A stretch of DNA of 56,686 bases from an uncultured Bacteroidales bacterium (GTDB lineage Bacteria; Bacteroidota; Bacteroidia; Bacteroidales; Paludibacteraceae): the NCBI GenBank assembly GCA_946059305.1, contig CAMGMU010000004.1, positions 1-56,686 of the forward strand. The letters are read 5' to 3'. Positions within the stretch are counted from its first letter, which is position 1. Every line of letters begins with the position of its first letter. Below the pieces are notes generated by a model that was not told the DNA's origin, did no database searches, and saw nothing but the letters and a program-made list of their open reading frames with translations. Both the position numbers and the translations under genes were made by a program. Positions 39,401 through 48,074 of the stretch are shown here, piece by piece.

Positions 39401-39792
39401 TCAGCCTCTATCGCGAGCTTGACAGCATTCAATCAGAGGCAGCATTACAAGACTTCAAGAAGCGGTTAATCGACCGATTTGGCGTTGTGCCGGAAGCGGG
39501 CGAAGAGTTGTTGCAAGTGGTGCGACTTCGTTGGCTTTGCATGCGGCTCGGTATTGAGCGAATCATCCTCAAGCAGGGAACTATGATCATTTATTTCCCG
39601 CAAAACAACCAATCGTCGTATTATCAAAGCGAAGTATTCGGAAAGATAATCAGTTGGTGTATGAGCCGTTGGCAGCGTTGCAAAGTGCGCGATTTAGAAG
39701 GCAAACGAAGTGCCGTGATTCAAGACGTGCGCACTATCAATGGCGCATTCACCTTATTAAGTAAAATCGAATTAAGCCATACAAACGAATGA
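36439..39792 (+). CDS. mfd: Transcription-repair coupling factor
   Basis: A 1117-residue ATPase that removes RNA polymerase stalled at DNA damage and recruits UvrA. The N-terminal UvrB-like region has no helicase motifs. The polymerase-interacting domain starts LNQLQVGDYVVHVDHGIGKFGGL near residue 430. The translocase has Walker A GDVGFGKTEIAMRA (around 580), DEEQKFGV, TATPIPRTL and the RecG-like motif QMRGRVGRSNKKAYCYL. The C-terminal domain follows. The length is normal. The start overlaps the thioesterase stop (ATGCAAATAA), and its TGA overlaps the ATG of kdsB (ATGA). Confidence 0.96.
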   Translation: MQINDIFQLYEQHPGIDALASMLKKKKGENRLLARDCCGSMPALVLSVLSRKLHRDIVFILENQEEASYLQHDLAVILGDEQASKGACHSYLFPTTHRIRQKGSDESYTIQRTEVLSRLKSGEQAEREPIIITTYPDALMEEVASQEELMTNSLVLNCGQTMSEVALGKQLIELGFERVDFVYEPGQYAIRGGIVDIYSFAYELPFRLDFFGDEIDSIRTFDIETQLSQQKVMTAEVVGVKVSKGSTKQATLMDYLLANTLFAAKDFNFALKTIDGMGYSQMVQQIEQHDALEFAQHSYWKSHAIVNFESKPQPVFRKNFDLLFEEISTKRDAEYTVYILSDSRKQTDRLGAILDTFKEMNTLEDALDDSRKDRIFSAVYPTLHEGFVDHKLKACCFTDHQIFERYHKVEQRPDTARKGKVLLTLKELNQLQVGDYVVHVDHGIGKFGGLVKTTVNGKLQELIKLQYKGGEIFVSIHSLHRISKYKGKEGGEPTLSKLGSGQWERLKERTKEKVKDIARDLIKLYAARKAEKGFAFSADSYMQHELEASFLYEDTPDQAKATIDLKHDMESPMPMDRLICGDVGFGKTEIAMRAAFKAACDNKQTAVLVPTTVLALQHYNSFRERFKNFPVRVEYLSRAKTAKQTKDILADLENGKIDILIGTHKLVGKSVKWKDLGLLIIDEEQKFGVAVKEKLKTLKVNIDTLTLTATPIPRTLQFSLLGARDLSVMTTPPANRYPIQTMVINPTDEDILQEAIRQEMSRGGQVFFIHNRVSTLDMVVHQIERLCPEARIVKAHGQMPTEEVERVLTDFINYDYDVLVATSIIENGVDIPNANTIIISGAQHFGLSDLHQMRGRVGRSNKKAYCYLIAPSSELLTPEARRRLNALETFADLGSGFHLAMQDLDIRGAGNMLGAEQSGFIADLGYETYQKILNEAVMELKEDEFSELFDDNLNSSRGEKNYVQDSQLETDLEIGFPTTYVENISERISLYRELDSIQSEAALQDFKKRLIDRFGVVPEAGEELLQVVRLRWLCMRLGIERIILKQGTMIIYFPQNNQSSYYQSEVFGKIISWCMSRWQRCKVRDLEGKRSAVIQDVRTINGAFTLLSKIELSHTNE

Positions 39793-40736
39793 ATTTTATT
39801 GGTATCATCCCAGCACGTTATGCGTCGTCTCGTTTTCCGGGCAAACCGCTTGCTATGATAGGTGGCAAGCCGATGATTCAGCGCGTATATGAACAAGCAA
39901 AAAAAGCACTGGACTATGTGGTAGTGGCTACCGACGACGAACGCATCTTTGATTGCGTGACTTCATTTGGCGGGTTGGCCGTTATGACATCTGCCGACCA
40001 TCCGTGCGGCACCAACCGTTGTCAGGAAGCTTACGAACGATGCAGCTTGATGGTCAACGCTTTGATTGACAGAGGCGAGCTGCCGGAAGAGCTGCCCAAC
40101 GTGAAGTGGAACTGCCATCAGGATGTGATTATCAATATCCAAGGCGATGAGCCTTTCATTCAGCCTGAACAAATAGAGGCAGTGAAAGCATGTTTCAAAC
40201 TCGCAGGCGGACAAATAGCAACGCTTGTGAAGCCCTTTTCTCCGCAAGATGGCTTACAGGCGTTGCGCAATCCCAATAGCCCGAAAGTGGTGATTGCTCC
40301 GCTTAAGAAAGCAGCTGCTTTTACGAAAGTATCTGCTACTTTTTCTTTAGATGCTTCTTCAGGAGTTTCCCCTATTGCTTCTTCCGTGGCTTCGCCCGCT
40401 GATGGCATTATCGGCAAGGCGGTGTATTTCTCCCGCAGCGTGATTCCTTATCTACGCGGTGTAAAAGAGGAGGAATGGCTGCAAGAAGCTGAACGAAAAG
40501 GCAAGCCATTTTACAAGCATATCGGGCTGTATGCTTATCGTGCAGACGTGTTGACGGCAATCACTCGACTGCCACTTTCCTCGCTTGAGCAAGCCGAGAG
40601 TCTCGAACAACTGCGCTGGATAGAAAACGGTTTTGAGATTCGCGTAGCCCTCACCGAGCAACAAACCATCGGCATCGATACCCCCGAAGATTTGCAGCAA
40701 GCAGAAGCTTTCCTCAAGCTGCTGGAAGGCAAATAA
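39789..40736 (+). CDS. kdsB: CMP-KDO synthetase with two insertions
   Basis: A 315-residue nucleotidyltransferase that activates KDO with CTP for lipopolysaccharide. IIPARYASSRFPGKPLAMIGGKPMIQRVYEQ (CTP loop), VATDDERI, MTSADHPCGTNR and INIQGDEPFI are diagnostic, as are YFSRSVIPYLRG and KHIGLYAYR. Usual KdsB is about 250 residues. The excess comes from a segment near 84-112 (MVNALIDRGELPEELPNVKW) and a Ser/Ala-rich segment near 176-206 (KVSATFSLDASSGVSPIASS). Catalytic residues are untouched, so it is probably active. It overlaps mfd by four bases. Confidence 0.93.
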   Translation: MNFIGIIPARYASSRFPGKPLAMIGGKPMIQRVYEQAKKALDYVVVATDDERIFDCVTSFGGLAVMTSADHPCGTNRCQEAYERCSLMVNALIDRGELPEELPNVKWNCHQDVIINIQGDEPFIQPEQIEAVKACFKLAGGQIATLVKPFSPQDGLQALRNPNSPKVVIAPLKKAAAFTKVSATFSLDASSGVSPIASSVASPADGIIGKAVYFSRSVIPYLRGVKEEEWLQEAERKGKPFYKHIGLYAYRADVLTAITRLPLSSLEQAESLEQLRWIENGFEIRVALTEQQTIGIDTPEDLQQAEAFLKLLEGK

Positions 40737-40844
40737 ACGTTGCCTTCCAAACTCCGCTCATGGTGATTTACTCACAGCCTATGGGCTTTTCGCCAAACAA
40801 ACAACCAATTGTTGAACATTAAATCATGTATAAAAATAGCAAGA

Positions 40845-41498
40845 ATGCGAAATCTGTATTTTAGTCTTTTCCTCCTGCTACTCCCCTTATTTGCCTTTGC
40901 GCAAACAGACACAACAACGACAAAAAAGAAAATTAGCTTTTCCGGTGGCATGATGCTGCATATCGGCTATCAAGGCGGCAAAGGTTGCGGATTTATAGAC
41001 AACACTACCGGCCAAGAACAAACGCTCCATAGTCTCACGTATGGAATTGGTGGTCAACTCCGATTTCATCTGCTGGATCACATGCACGTGGGCACTGAAG
41101 GATATGTATCTACAATGCCGCTCAATAAGCAAGGCAAAGAATCGAATATTCGAACCGGTTGGGGTGGTATTCTATGCGGCTACTACACCACGTTCAATCG
41201 AATTCAGTTGATGACAGGAGGAACGCTCGGCGGTGGTGCACAACGCAGTTTACACGTGTTTCAACCCGCGGAAAAACAGACAACAGCAACTGAGTTAACG
41301 AATGAATCGCCCATTCTTTCTTCTGTGTTTGCAAAGAAATCGTTCTTCGTTTTTGACCCCTACATCGCCCTCGAATATGCACTTACACAACGCATTCATC
41401 TGATATTCAAACTCGATTATATGATAGCCGTACATCAACAACAGTTTCTCACTCCGAGCGGCCCCCGCTTATATGTAGGCTTCATGTTTTGCCATTAA
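40845..41498 (+). CDS. Small outer-membrane beta-barrel protein
   Basis: A 217-residue exported protein of unknown role. Start ATG 40845: MRNLYFSLFLLLLPLFAFAQ is a clear signal peptide; the in-frame ATG twelve codons earlier would spoil it. Alternating-residue strands follow (SFSGGMMLHIGYQGGK, YGIGGQLRFHLLDHMHVGTEGYV, WGGILCGYYTTFNRIQLMTGGTLGGGA) and the protein ends in an aromatic-rich strand (LYVGFMFCH). This fits an eight-stranded barrel in the outer membrane. The 108 bases before it hold a short AGCC/GGCT stem but no consensus promoter. Confidence 0.7.
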   Translation: MRNLYFSLFLLLLPLFAFAQTDTTTTKKKISFSGGMMLHIGYQGGKGCGFIDNTTGQEQTLHSLTYGIGGQLRFHLLDHMHVGTEGYVSTMPLNKQGKESNIRTGWGGILCGYYTTFNRIQLMTGGTLGGGAQRSLHVFQPAEKQTTATELTNESPILSSVFAKKSFFVFDPYIALEYALTQRIHLIFKLDYMIAVHQQQFLTPSGPRLYVGFMFCH

Positions 41499-41567
41499 GT
41501 TGCCCTTGCATTTTTTCAATAAGGTAGCTGGCTTTTTGAGCAATTTTTAAGAAAATAGCACGTTTTT

Positions 41568-41598
41568 TTGGTAATATCAAAAAATTTTTGTATCTTTG
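41568..41598 (+). promoter_or_regulatory. Promoter of lysS
   Basis: TTG at 41568-41570, 20 bases, TATCTTTG at 41591-41598, with A and T tracts in the spacer. Transcription should begin near 41605, leaving a leader of about 65 bases. Confidence 0.8.
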
Positions 41599-41670
41599 CG
41601 CCGAAATTCGTGTATTGTGTTTTCACCGTTTTGAATTACAACATTATTTAGAATAAAAATCAGTAAAGAT

Positions 41671-43260
41671 ATGGAACTTTCAGAACAAGAACAAGTACGA
41701 CGCGGCTCGCTTCAGGCTATGCGCGATTTGGGCATCGATCCCTACCCTGCAGCAGAATATGAAGTGACTGGTCATTCAGTAGAAATCAAGGCAAATTATA
41801 TCGACCTTCCCTCAGAAGAGAATGGTGCCGTTCAATCGCCAGTAACGCGCGAAGCCGGTAAGTGGTACACGGGTGATACCATCCGTATTGCCGGTCGCCT
41901 CATGAGCAAGCGCATCATGGGTAAAGCCTCATTTATTGAGATTCAAGACTCTAAAGGCCGCATTCAGGTGTATGTGAGCCGCGATGATATTCAGGCTCCT
42001 ACGCCCGAAGGTCAAACACCCACTACAGCTGAGCAGCAGATGTATAACGTGGTATTCAAGAAACTGCTCGATATCGGTGATATTATCGGCATCGAAGGTT
42101 TTGTTTTTCGCACGCAGATGGGCGAGATTTCTGTACATGCCAAGAAACTCACCATCCTCGCCAAGTCACTCCGTCCGCTTCCAATCGTGAAGTATAAAGA
42201 TGGTGTAGCGTATGATGGTTTCAACGACCCCGAGCAACGCTATCGTCAGCGTTATGTGGATTTGGTGGTCAACGAAGGGGTAAAAGACACCTTCCTCAAG
42301 CGTGCTACCATCCTCCGCACCATGCGTCGCATTTTTGATGAAGCAGGTTATACCGAGGTTGAGACGCCTATTCTGCAGCAGATTGCGGGTGGCGCAAGCG
42401 CTCGTCCGTTTATCACCCACCACAATACGCTCGACACCGATATGTATCTGCGTATCGCTACTGAGCTCTACCTCAAACGCCTTATTGTAGGCGGATTTGA
42501 GGGCGTATATGAGATTGGACGCAATTTCCGCAACGAGGGTATGGACCGCAACCACAATCCCGAGTTTACCTGCATGGAGCTCTACGTTCAATATAAAGAC
42601 TACAACTGGATGATGCGCTTTACAGAGAATCTCCTCGAGCAGATTGCCATTGCTGTAAATGGCACCACCAAGGTGAAGATTGGCGAAAACGAAGTGGATT
42701 TTAAAGCGCCTTATCGCCGTTTGCCCATCCTTGATGCCATCAAAGAAAAGACAGGCTACGATCTCAGCAGCATGACCGAAGAAGAGATTCGCGAAGTGGC
42801 CAAGAAAGTGGGCGTAGAAGTGGAAGAATCGATGGGTAAAGGTAAACTCATTGATGAGATTTTTGGTGAGACTTGCGAGGGTACGTTTATCCAACCTACA
42901 TTCATTACGGACTACCCTGTAGAGATGTCGCCGCTTACGAAGAGGCACCGCGATAAACCCGGTTTAACAGAACGCTTTGAGCTTATGGTCAACGGCAAAG
43001 AGCTTGCGAATGCGTATTCAGAGCTCAACGACCCCATCGATCAGTACAACCGCTTTGTGGATCAGATGAAGCTTGCCGATAAGGGCGATGACGAGGCGAT
43101 GATTATCGACCACGATTTCATGCGCGCACTCGAATATGGTATGCCTACTACCTCGGGTATCGGTATCGGCATTGACCGCCTCACGATGTTCATGACCGGT
43201 CAATCCACCATTCAGGAAGTTCTTCTCTTCCCGACAATGAAGCCGGAAGTTCAGCAATAA
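41671..43260 (+). CDS. lysS: Lysyl-tRNA synthetase, class II
   Basis: A 529-residue enzyme that charges tRNA-Lys. The N-terminal OB-fold covers about 55-150 (VRIAGRLMSKRIMGKASFIEIQDSKGRIQVY-type pattern). Class II motif 1 is near YTEVETPILQQIAGGASARPF, motif 2 is GRNFRNEGMDRNHNPEFT, and motif 3 is GIGIGIDRLTMFMTG. The C-terminus, TIQEVLLFPTMKPE, is the usual end. It lacks the extra C-terminal region of some Bacteroides LysS. It has its own promoter; gpsA follows after 6 bases. Confidence 0.97.
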   Translation: MELSEQEQVRRGSLQAMRDLGIDPYPAAEYEVTGHSVEIKANYIDLPSEENGAVQSPVTREAGKWYTGDTIRIAGRLMSKRIMGKASFIEIQDSKGRIQVYVSRDDIQAPTPEGQTPTTAEQQMYNVVFKKLLDIGDIIGIEGFVFRTQMGEISVHAKKLTILAKSLRPLPIVKYKDGVAYDGFNDPEQRYRQRYVDLVVNEGVKDTFLKRATILRTMRRIFDEAGYTEVETPILQQIAGGASARPFITHHNTLDTDMYLRIATELYLKRLIVGGFEGVYEIGRNFRNEGMDRNHNPEFTCMELYVQYKDYNWMMRFTENLLEQIAIAVNGTTKVKIGENEVDFKAPYRRLPILDAIKEKTGYDLSSMTEEEIREVAKKVGVEVEESMGKGKLIDEIFGETCEGTFIQPTFITDYPVEMSPLTKRHRDKPGLTERFELMVNGKELANAYSELNDPIDQYNRFVDQMKLADKGDDEAMIIDHDFMRALEYGMPTTSGIGIGIDRLTMFMTGQSTIQEVLLFPTMKPEVQQ

Positions 43261-43266
43261 AACATC

Positions 43267-44271
43267 ATGAAACTGGATTTAACGAAAAAGAAGGTAGCGG
43301 TGCTTGGCGGTGGCAGTTGGGCTACAGCGTTGGCAAAGATTGTGATGAACAACGTTGAAAGCATCAATTGGTATATGCGCAAACCCGAGCAAACGCAGGA
43401 GTTTGCCGCCACAGGCAAGAATCCACATTATCTGAGTGCTATTAAATTCGATGTCAGCAGAATTCATTTCTCTAACGATATCAACGAAGTGGTAGCCAAC
43501 AGTGATGTGCTCATTCTTGCAGTGCCTTCGCCTTTCCTCAAGCTCCACCTCAAGAAACTCCGCAGAAGCATCCGCAGAAAATACATTATCAGCGCCATCA
43601 AGGGTATGGTGCCAGATGAGAATATGGATGTTACAGAGTATCTGCATGTTCGCTATGAGGTACCTAACGATCAGCTCGGCATGATTGCGGGCCCATGTCA
43701 TGCAGAAGAAGTGGCGATGGAGCGACTCTCCTATCTCACCATCGGTTGCACCAATCATGAACGCGCCATCGACATGTGCCAACTCTTCACTACACAGTTC
43801 GTACATACTACGCCATCCACTGACGTAATGGGGCTCGAATACTCTTCTGTAATGAAAAACGTGTTTGCTATCGCAGCCGGTATGTGTTACGCACTCAAGT
43901 ATGGAGACAACTTTCAAGCCGTATTGATAAGCAACGCTATTCAGGAGATGAAACGCTTTATTGCTGCCGTTAATCCGCAAGAGCGACATGTGTCGGATTC
44001 TGCCTATTTGGGCGATTTGCTCGTAACGGCTTATTCGCAGTTTTCTCGAAATCGCCAATTTGGTAATATGATTGGCCGAGGTTACAGCGTTAAGACGGCT
44101 CAATTGGAGATGGAGATGGTAGCAGAAGGCTTTTATGGAACCAAATGCATTCACGATCTTAATCAGCGTTACCACGTGGAATTACCGATTACCGAAGCTA
44201 TATATAATATTCTCTATCGCCATGCTTCTCCTACACTCGAAATCCATTCACTTACTCAAAAATTGAAATAA
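43267..44271 (+). CDS. gpsA: Glycerol-3-phosphate dehydrogenase, NAD(P)-dependent
   Basis: A 334-residue enzyme that reduces dihydroxyacetone phosphate for phospholipid synthesis. The nucleotide-binding start is KVAVLGGGSWATALAKIV, followed by LILAVPSPFLKLHLKKL, GMIAGPCHAEEVAM (catalytic region near 140-155), GLEYSSVMKNVFAIAAGMCYAL with the catalytic Lys, and YLGDLLVTAYSQFSRNRQFG. It is directly coupled to lysS. The last 11 bases and the following sequence are part of a tandem 26-base duplication, so its 3' end has been locally copied. Confidence 0.95.
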   Translation: MKLDLTKKKVAVLGGGSWATALAKIVMNNVESINWYMRKPEQTQEFAATGKNPHYLSAIKFDVSRIHFSNDINEVVANSDVLILAVPSPFLKLHLKKLRRSIRRKYIISAIKGMVPDENMDVTEYLHVRYEVPNDQLGMIAGPCHAEEVAMERLSYLTIGCTNHERAIDMCQLFTTQFVHTTPSTDVMGLEYSSVMKNVFAIAAGMCYALKYGDNFQAVLISNAIQEMKRFIAAVNPQERHVSDSAYLGDLLVTAYSQFSRNRQFGNMIGRGYSVKTAQLEMEMVAEGFYGTKCIHDLNQRYHVELPITEAIYNILYRHASPTLEIHSLTQKLK

Positions 44272-44309
44272 CATCCGTTTTCGCATAATTGAAATAACAT
44301 CCGTTTTCG
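44261..44309. repeat. Tandem duplication at the gpsA 3' end
   Basis: AATTGAAATAACATCCGTTTT occurs, with two more shared bases, at 44261-44283 and 44287-44309, 26 bases apart. A weaker third echo (AACTGAAGTAA) follows. The first copy holds the gpsA stop codon. This looks like slippage duplication in the gpsA-pgi gap. Confidence 0.85.
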
Positions 44310-44333
44310 TAAACTGAAGTAATTTTTTAGAAT

Positions 44334-45665
44334 ATGAAACTTTCCATTCAGAACGCAGCCTCGTTCATACCGTCAGGCTGCCTCGCAGCCGCAGCAGAGC
44401 AAACGGCTGCTGCCAATCAACTTCTTGAGTCCGGACAAGGTGCCGGAAGTGATTTCCTCGGTTGGGTACACCTCCCCTCCTCTATCACCGAGACTTTCCT
44501 CGACGAAGTACAGGCTACGGCCAATATCCTCCGCGAGAAAGCTGAGATTATTGTGGTAGCAGGCATCGGTGGTTCGTATCTTGGCCCGCGTGCGGTAAAC
44601 GAAGCGCTCGACCACGCTTTCGGTCTCAACGGCAATAATCCTCGCATTGTATATGCAGGCAACAATATCGGCGAAGACTATTTAGCTGATTTGATGGAGT
44701 TGCTCGATGGCAAGACCTTCGGCATTATCAATATCTCCAAATCGGGCACTACGACCGAAACGGCACTCGCATTCCGTCTGCTCAAGACCATGCTTGAGAA
44801 GCAAGTAGGAAAAGAAACTGCCAAAGATTTGATTGTAGCCGTTACAGACAAGGAGAAAGGTGCAGCGCGCAAACTCGCGACCAAAGAGGGTTACAAGACG
44901 TTCGTTATTCCTGACAACGTAGGCGGCCGCTTCTCTGTACTCACTCCAGTTGGCCTCCTCGCCATTGCTTGCGCTGGTCATGATATCAAAGCGCTCGTTC
45001 GCGGTGCGCAGGACATGGAGAAGAATACGGGCGTAAACGTTCCTTACGAGCAGAATCCAGCAGCGCAATATGCAGCTATTCGCAACGTGCTCTATCAGTA
45101 TGGCAAGAAGATTGAGATTCTCGTTAACTTCAACCCCAAACTCCATTATTTCATGGAATGGTGGAAGCAGCTATTCGGTGAATCAGAGGGTAAAGACCAT
45201 AAGGGCATTTATCCCGCATCGGTAGATTTCACTACTGACCTTCACTCAATGGGTCAGTGGATTCAAGAGGGCGAACGCACCATCTTTGAGACGGTTGTGT
45301 CCATCGAAAAATCCAATAAGACAGTTATCGTGCCGATGGACGAAGAGAATCTCGATGGATTGAATTTCCTTGCAGGAAAACGCGTGGATGAAGTCAATAA
45401 AATGGCCGAACTCGGAACCCAACTCGCACACGTTGATGGTGGTGTTCCGAATATCCACTTGAGTTTTGAGAAGATTGATGAATACAACCTCGGTCAGTTC
45501 ATCTATTTCTTCGAACGCGCATGCGGTATTTCTGGCTACATGCTCGGCGTGAATCCGTTTAATCAGCCCGGTGTAGAAGCTTACAAGAAGAATATGTTTG
45601 CTTTGCTTCACAAGCCCGGTTATGAAGCAGCATCGGAAGCTATATACGCACGCTTGAATAAGTAA
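44334..45665 (+). CDS. pgi: Glucose-6-phosphate isomerase
   Basis: A 443-residue enzyme that interconverts glucose-6-phosphate and fructose-6-phosphate. It belongs to the short bacterial form (about 440-450 residues) of Bacteroidetes and Firmicutes. [71 protein letters not shown] and [21 protein letters not shown] are all family motifs. The start is the ATG at 44334 ([12 protein letters not shown]). A good terminator follows 58 bases after the stop and ends the lysS-gpsA-pgi unit. Confidence 0.96.
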   Translation: MKLSIQNAASFIPSGCLAAAAEQTAAANQLLESGQGAGSDFLGWVHLPSSITETFLDEVQATANILREKAEIIVVAGIGGSYLGPRAVNEALDHAFGLNGNNPRIVYAGNNIGEDYLADLMELLDGKTFGIINISKSGTTTETALAFRLLKTMLEKQVGKETAKDLIVAVTDKEKGAARKLATKEGYKTFVIPDNVGGRFSVLTPVGLLAIACAGHDIKALVRGAQDMEKNTGVNVPYEQNPAAQYAAIRNVLYQYGKKIEILVNFNPKLHYFMEWWKQLFGESEGKDHKGIYPASVDFTTDLHSMGQWIQEGERTIFETVVSIEKSNKTVIVPMDEENLDGLNFLAGKRVDEVNKMAELGTQLAHVDGGVPNIHLSFEKIDEYNLGQFIYFFERACGISGYMLGVNPFNQPGVEAYKKNMFALLHKPGYEAASEAIYARLNK

Positions 45666-45723
45666 TTGAGAATCGTGTTCTTACGCAAGAATGCATTACA
45701 CTACTTGTAAAGTTTGATGCTAA

Positions 45724-45756
45724 AAAAGCTGCCAGACGATTTGTCCGGCAGCTTTT
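45724..45756 (+). terminator. Intrinsic terminator after pgi
   Basis: AAAAGCTGCC (45724-45733) pairs with GGCAGCTTTT (45747-45756), with an AGAC/GTC inner extension and a small loop. The U-run is contained in the right arm. It is likely active in both directions because the A-run mirrors the U-run. Confidence 0.8.
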
Positions 45757-45815
45757 ATTATGCATAATTTCCATCATCTACGGATAACAATGCTTTCATT
45801 ATTGAAAACGAGCGT

Positions 45816-45974
45816 TTACCAAGGATAGCAATGGCAATTACGACTGTTGCGATGATATTTACTCTTACCATAGCGCGAGGCTTTGCCCGCGTGGAAGGCT
45901 AAATCAATCGAGAGTCCGATATAGCCATCTGAGAATTGTGATTGCTTATACGTATTATGACCATAGCCAGCCAA
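45816..45974 (-). pseudogene. Possible remnant of an outer-membrane protein gene
   Basis: A minus-strand frame of 52 codons, without a start codon, ends in TAA at 45818-45816. It reads LAGYGHNTYKQSQFSDGYIG, then LSIDLAFHAGK and a basic, Cys-containing tail. The middle is typical of the last strands of a Bacteroidetes beta-barrel. In another frame just upstream an ATG gives MKKIWLAMVII, like the start of a signal peptide. A gene that lost its middle and shifted frame would look like this. The rest of the 45757-46114 gap shows no gene and no consensus promoter. Confidence 0.35.
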
Positions 45975-46114
45975 ATTTTTTTCATAAAAGCACTACATTT
46001 TCGTAAGATAACACGATAATATGCAGCGTATGGCATACTTTTTGTAAATTACTACGCGTGAGAGTGCTTATGAACGCACCATAATTCAGCATCAAATAAA
46101 AGTATCATAAAAAA

Positions 46115-47110
46115 ATGAGTAATCCTATTGACATTCGCGAACTTCAAGAGCGTATTGAGCGTGAGAGTTCGTTTGTTGACGCCTTAAGCATGGGCATGAA
46201 CCAAACCATCGTTGGACAAAAACACCTCGTAGAGAGCCTCTTAATAGGCTTGCTTGCTGATGGTCATATTCTGCTGGAAGGTGTACCCGGTTTGGCCAAA
46301 ACGCTTGCTATCAAAACCCTAAGCGACCTTATCAAGGCTGATTTCAGCCGCATTCAGTTTACCCCCGACTTGCTCCCTGCTGACGTAATTGGTACGCAGA
46401 TTTATAGCCAAAAGAGCGAGGAGTTCCGCGTGAAGAAAGGTCCTATTTTTGCCAATTTCGTGCTCGCTGATGAAATTAACCGTGCTCCTGCCAAGGTGCA
46501 ATCAGCACTGCTCGAAGCCATGCAAGAGCGCCAAGTGACGATTGGTGATGAAACCTACAAACTCGCAGCTCCCTTCCTCGTATTGGCTACCCAAAACCCC
46601 ATTGAGCAGGAAGGAACCTACCCGCTTCCCGAAGCGCAGACCGACCGATTCATGCTTAAGGTTGTCATCAGCTACCCCAAGAAAGAAGAAGAGCAGCAGA
46701 TTATCCGCCAGAACATCATGGGCGAGAAGAAGCCGGTGCTTCCTATTCTCTCTACGGAGGATATTATCAAGGCCCGCGAAGTAGTTCGCCAAGTGTATAT
46801 CGACGAGAAGATTGAGAAGTATATTGTAGATATTGTATTCGCAACCCGTTTCCCCGATAATTATGGAATGGAGGATCTGAAACAAATGATCAGTTTCGGC
46901 GGCAGTCCGCGTGCGAGCATCAACCTCGCGTTGGCAGCCAGAGCATATGCTTTCATCCATCGCAGAGGCTATGTAGTGCCTGAGGATGTGCGCGCTGTGT
47001 GCTACGATGTACTCCGTCATCGTATCGGTCTCACCTACGAAGCTGAGGCTAACAACATCACTCAAGAAGACATCATCACCGAGATTCTCAACAAGGTACA
47101 AGTACCTTAA
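46115..47110 (+). CDS. MoxR-family AAA+ ATPase
   Basis: A 331-residue cytoplasmic ATPase of the MoxR family, which acts as a chaperone with von Willebrand (VWA) domain partners. Walker A is LLEGVPGLAKTLAIKTL (near 52-65), Walker B NFVLADEINRAPAKVQSALLEAMQE, sensor 1 VLATQNPIEQEGTYPLPEAQTDRF, and sensor 2 lies in GGSPRASINLALAARA. It is the first gene of the bat operon, 30 bases before the DUF58 gene, the classic arrangement. The promoter is not obvious; a near-miss TACTTTTTG lies about 65 bases upstream. Confidence 0.95.
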   Translation: MSNPIDIRELQERIERESSFVDALSMGMNQTIVGQKHLVESLLIGLLADGHILLEGVPGLAKTLAIKTLSDLIKADFSRIQFTPDLLPADVIGTQIYSQKSEEFRVKKGPIFANFVLADEINRAPAKVQSALLEAMQERQVTIGDETYKLAAPFLVLATQNPIEQEGTYPLPEAQTDRFMLKVVISYPKKEEEQQIIRQNIMGEKKPVLPILSTEDIIKAREVVRQVYIDEKIEKYIVDIVFATRFPDNYGMEDLKQMISFGGSPRASINLALAARAYAFIHRRGYVVPEDVRAVCYDVLRHRIGLTYEAEANNITQEDIITEILNKVQVP

Positions 47111-47140
47111 TCATTTTGCAGCAACTGAGTTGCACACATT

Positions 47141-48025
47141 ATGACATCAGAAGATTTACTTCAAAAAGTTCGAAAGATTGAAATCAAAACGCGAGGGCTG
47201 TCAAAAAACATCTTCGCAGGCGAATACCACAGCCAATTTAAAGGCCGCGGTATGTCGTTCAGCGAGGTGCGCGAATATCAGCCCGGCGACGATGTGCGCA
47301 GTATCGATTGGAACGTGACTGCTCGTCTTTCAAGGCCTTATATCAAGGTTTTTGAAGAAGAACGCGAACTGACCGTGATGCTGCTCGTGGACGTATCAGG
47401 TAGCCGAAACTTCGGTACACTCACGCAAATGAAGCGTGACATGATTACTGAAGTAGCCGCTACCCTCGCCTTCTCCACCATCGAGAACAACGATAAAGTA
47501 GGCGTGATATTCTTCTCTGATCAAGTTGAGAAATATATTCCGCCTAAAAAGGGCAAAACGCATGTGCTGCATATTATTCGCGAACTGATCAGTTTTCAGC
47601 CGAGCTCGCAGAAGACCGATATCCAGCTCGCATTACAGTATTTCACCAATGCCCAAAAACGTCGTTGTACTGCGTTCATCATCTCCGATTTTCAAGACGA
47701 ACCCATGCTCCAAACGGCTTCTTCAAAAGGTGGCTGCAAACCGCTACTGATTGCCGGAAATAAGCACGATTTGAACGCGATTCAAATCTACGACCACCGC
47801 GACGCTGAACTGCCCAATATTGGGCTTCTTAAACTCAAAGATGCGGAAACGGGCGAACGTATTTGGATAGATACTGCTGATAAACGTATTACGGAATCAT
47901 ATGCCAAAACGTGGCATAAAAATCAGCAAGCGCTTGACTCGCTCTTCACTAAGACCGGTACACGCAATATCTGCATCCGAACCGATGAGGATTACGTCAA
48001 GGGGCTCATGAGACTGTTCAGGTGA
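47141..48025 (+). CDS. DUF58 domain protein with VWA-like fold
   Basis: A 294-residue protein that accompanies MoxR in the aerotolerance operon. The DUF58 signature GRGMSFSEVREYQPGDDVRSIDWNVTAR is at about 35-65. The metal-site-like LLVDVSGSRNFGT follows at about 85, and RCTAFIISDFQDEPML later. It has no membrane segment, so it is probably the cytoplasmic or membrane-associated adaptor between MoxR and the membrane Bat proteins (inference from family context). It is separated by 30 bases from moxR and by 49 bases from the next gene. Confidence 0.93.
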   Translation: MTSEDLLQKVRKIEIKTRGLSKNIFAGEYHSQFKGRGMSFSEVREYQPGDDVRSIDWNVTARLSRPYIKVFEEERELTVMLLVDVSGSRNFGTLTQMKRDMITEVAATLAFSTIENNDKVGVIFFSDQVEKYIPPKKGKTHVLHIIRELISFQPSSQKTDIQLALQYFTNAQKRRCTAFIISDFQDEPMLQTASSKGGCKPLLIAGNKHDLNAIQIYDHRDAELPNIGLLKLKDAETGERIWIDTADKRITESYAKTWHKNQQALDSLFTKTGTRNICIRTDEDYVKGLMRLFR

Positions 48026-48074
48026 GTTATTATCAGAAACCACCTTTCGTTAACCTACATAATTTTTTCTTGTT

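Noticed and set aside
43279-44175. Minus-strand frame of 298 codons opposite gpsA
   Set aside because: Antisense shadow of gpsA, which has all family motifs.
45757-46114. A consensus promoter for moxR
   Set aside because: Only TACTTTTTG, with the wrong spacing inside the -7 element, was found; not good enough to call.
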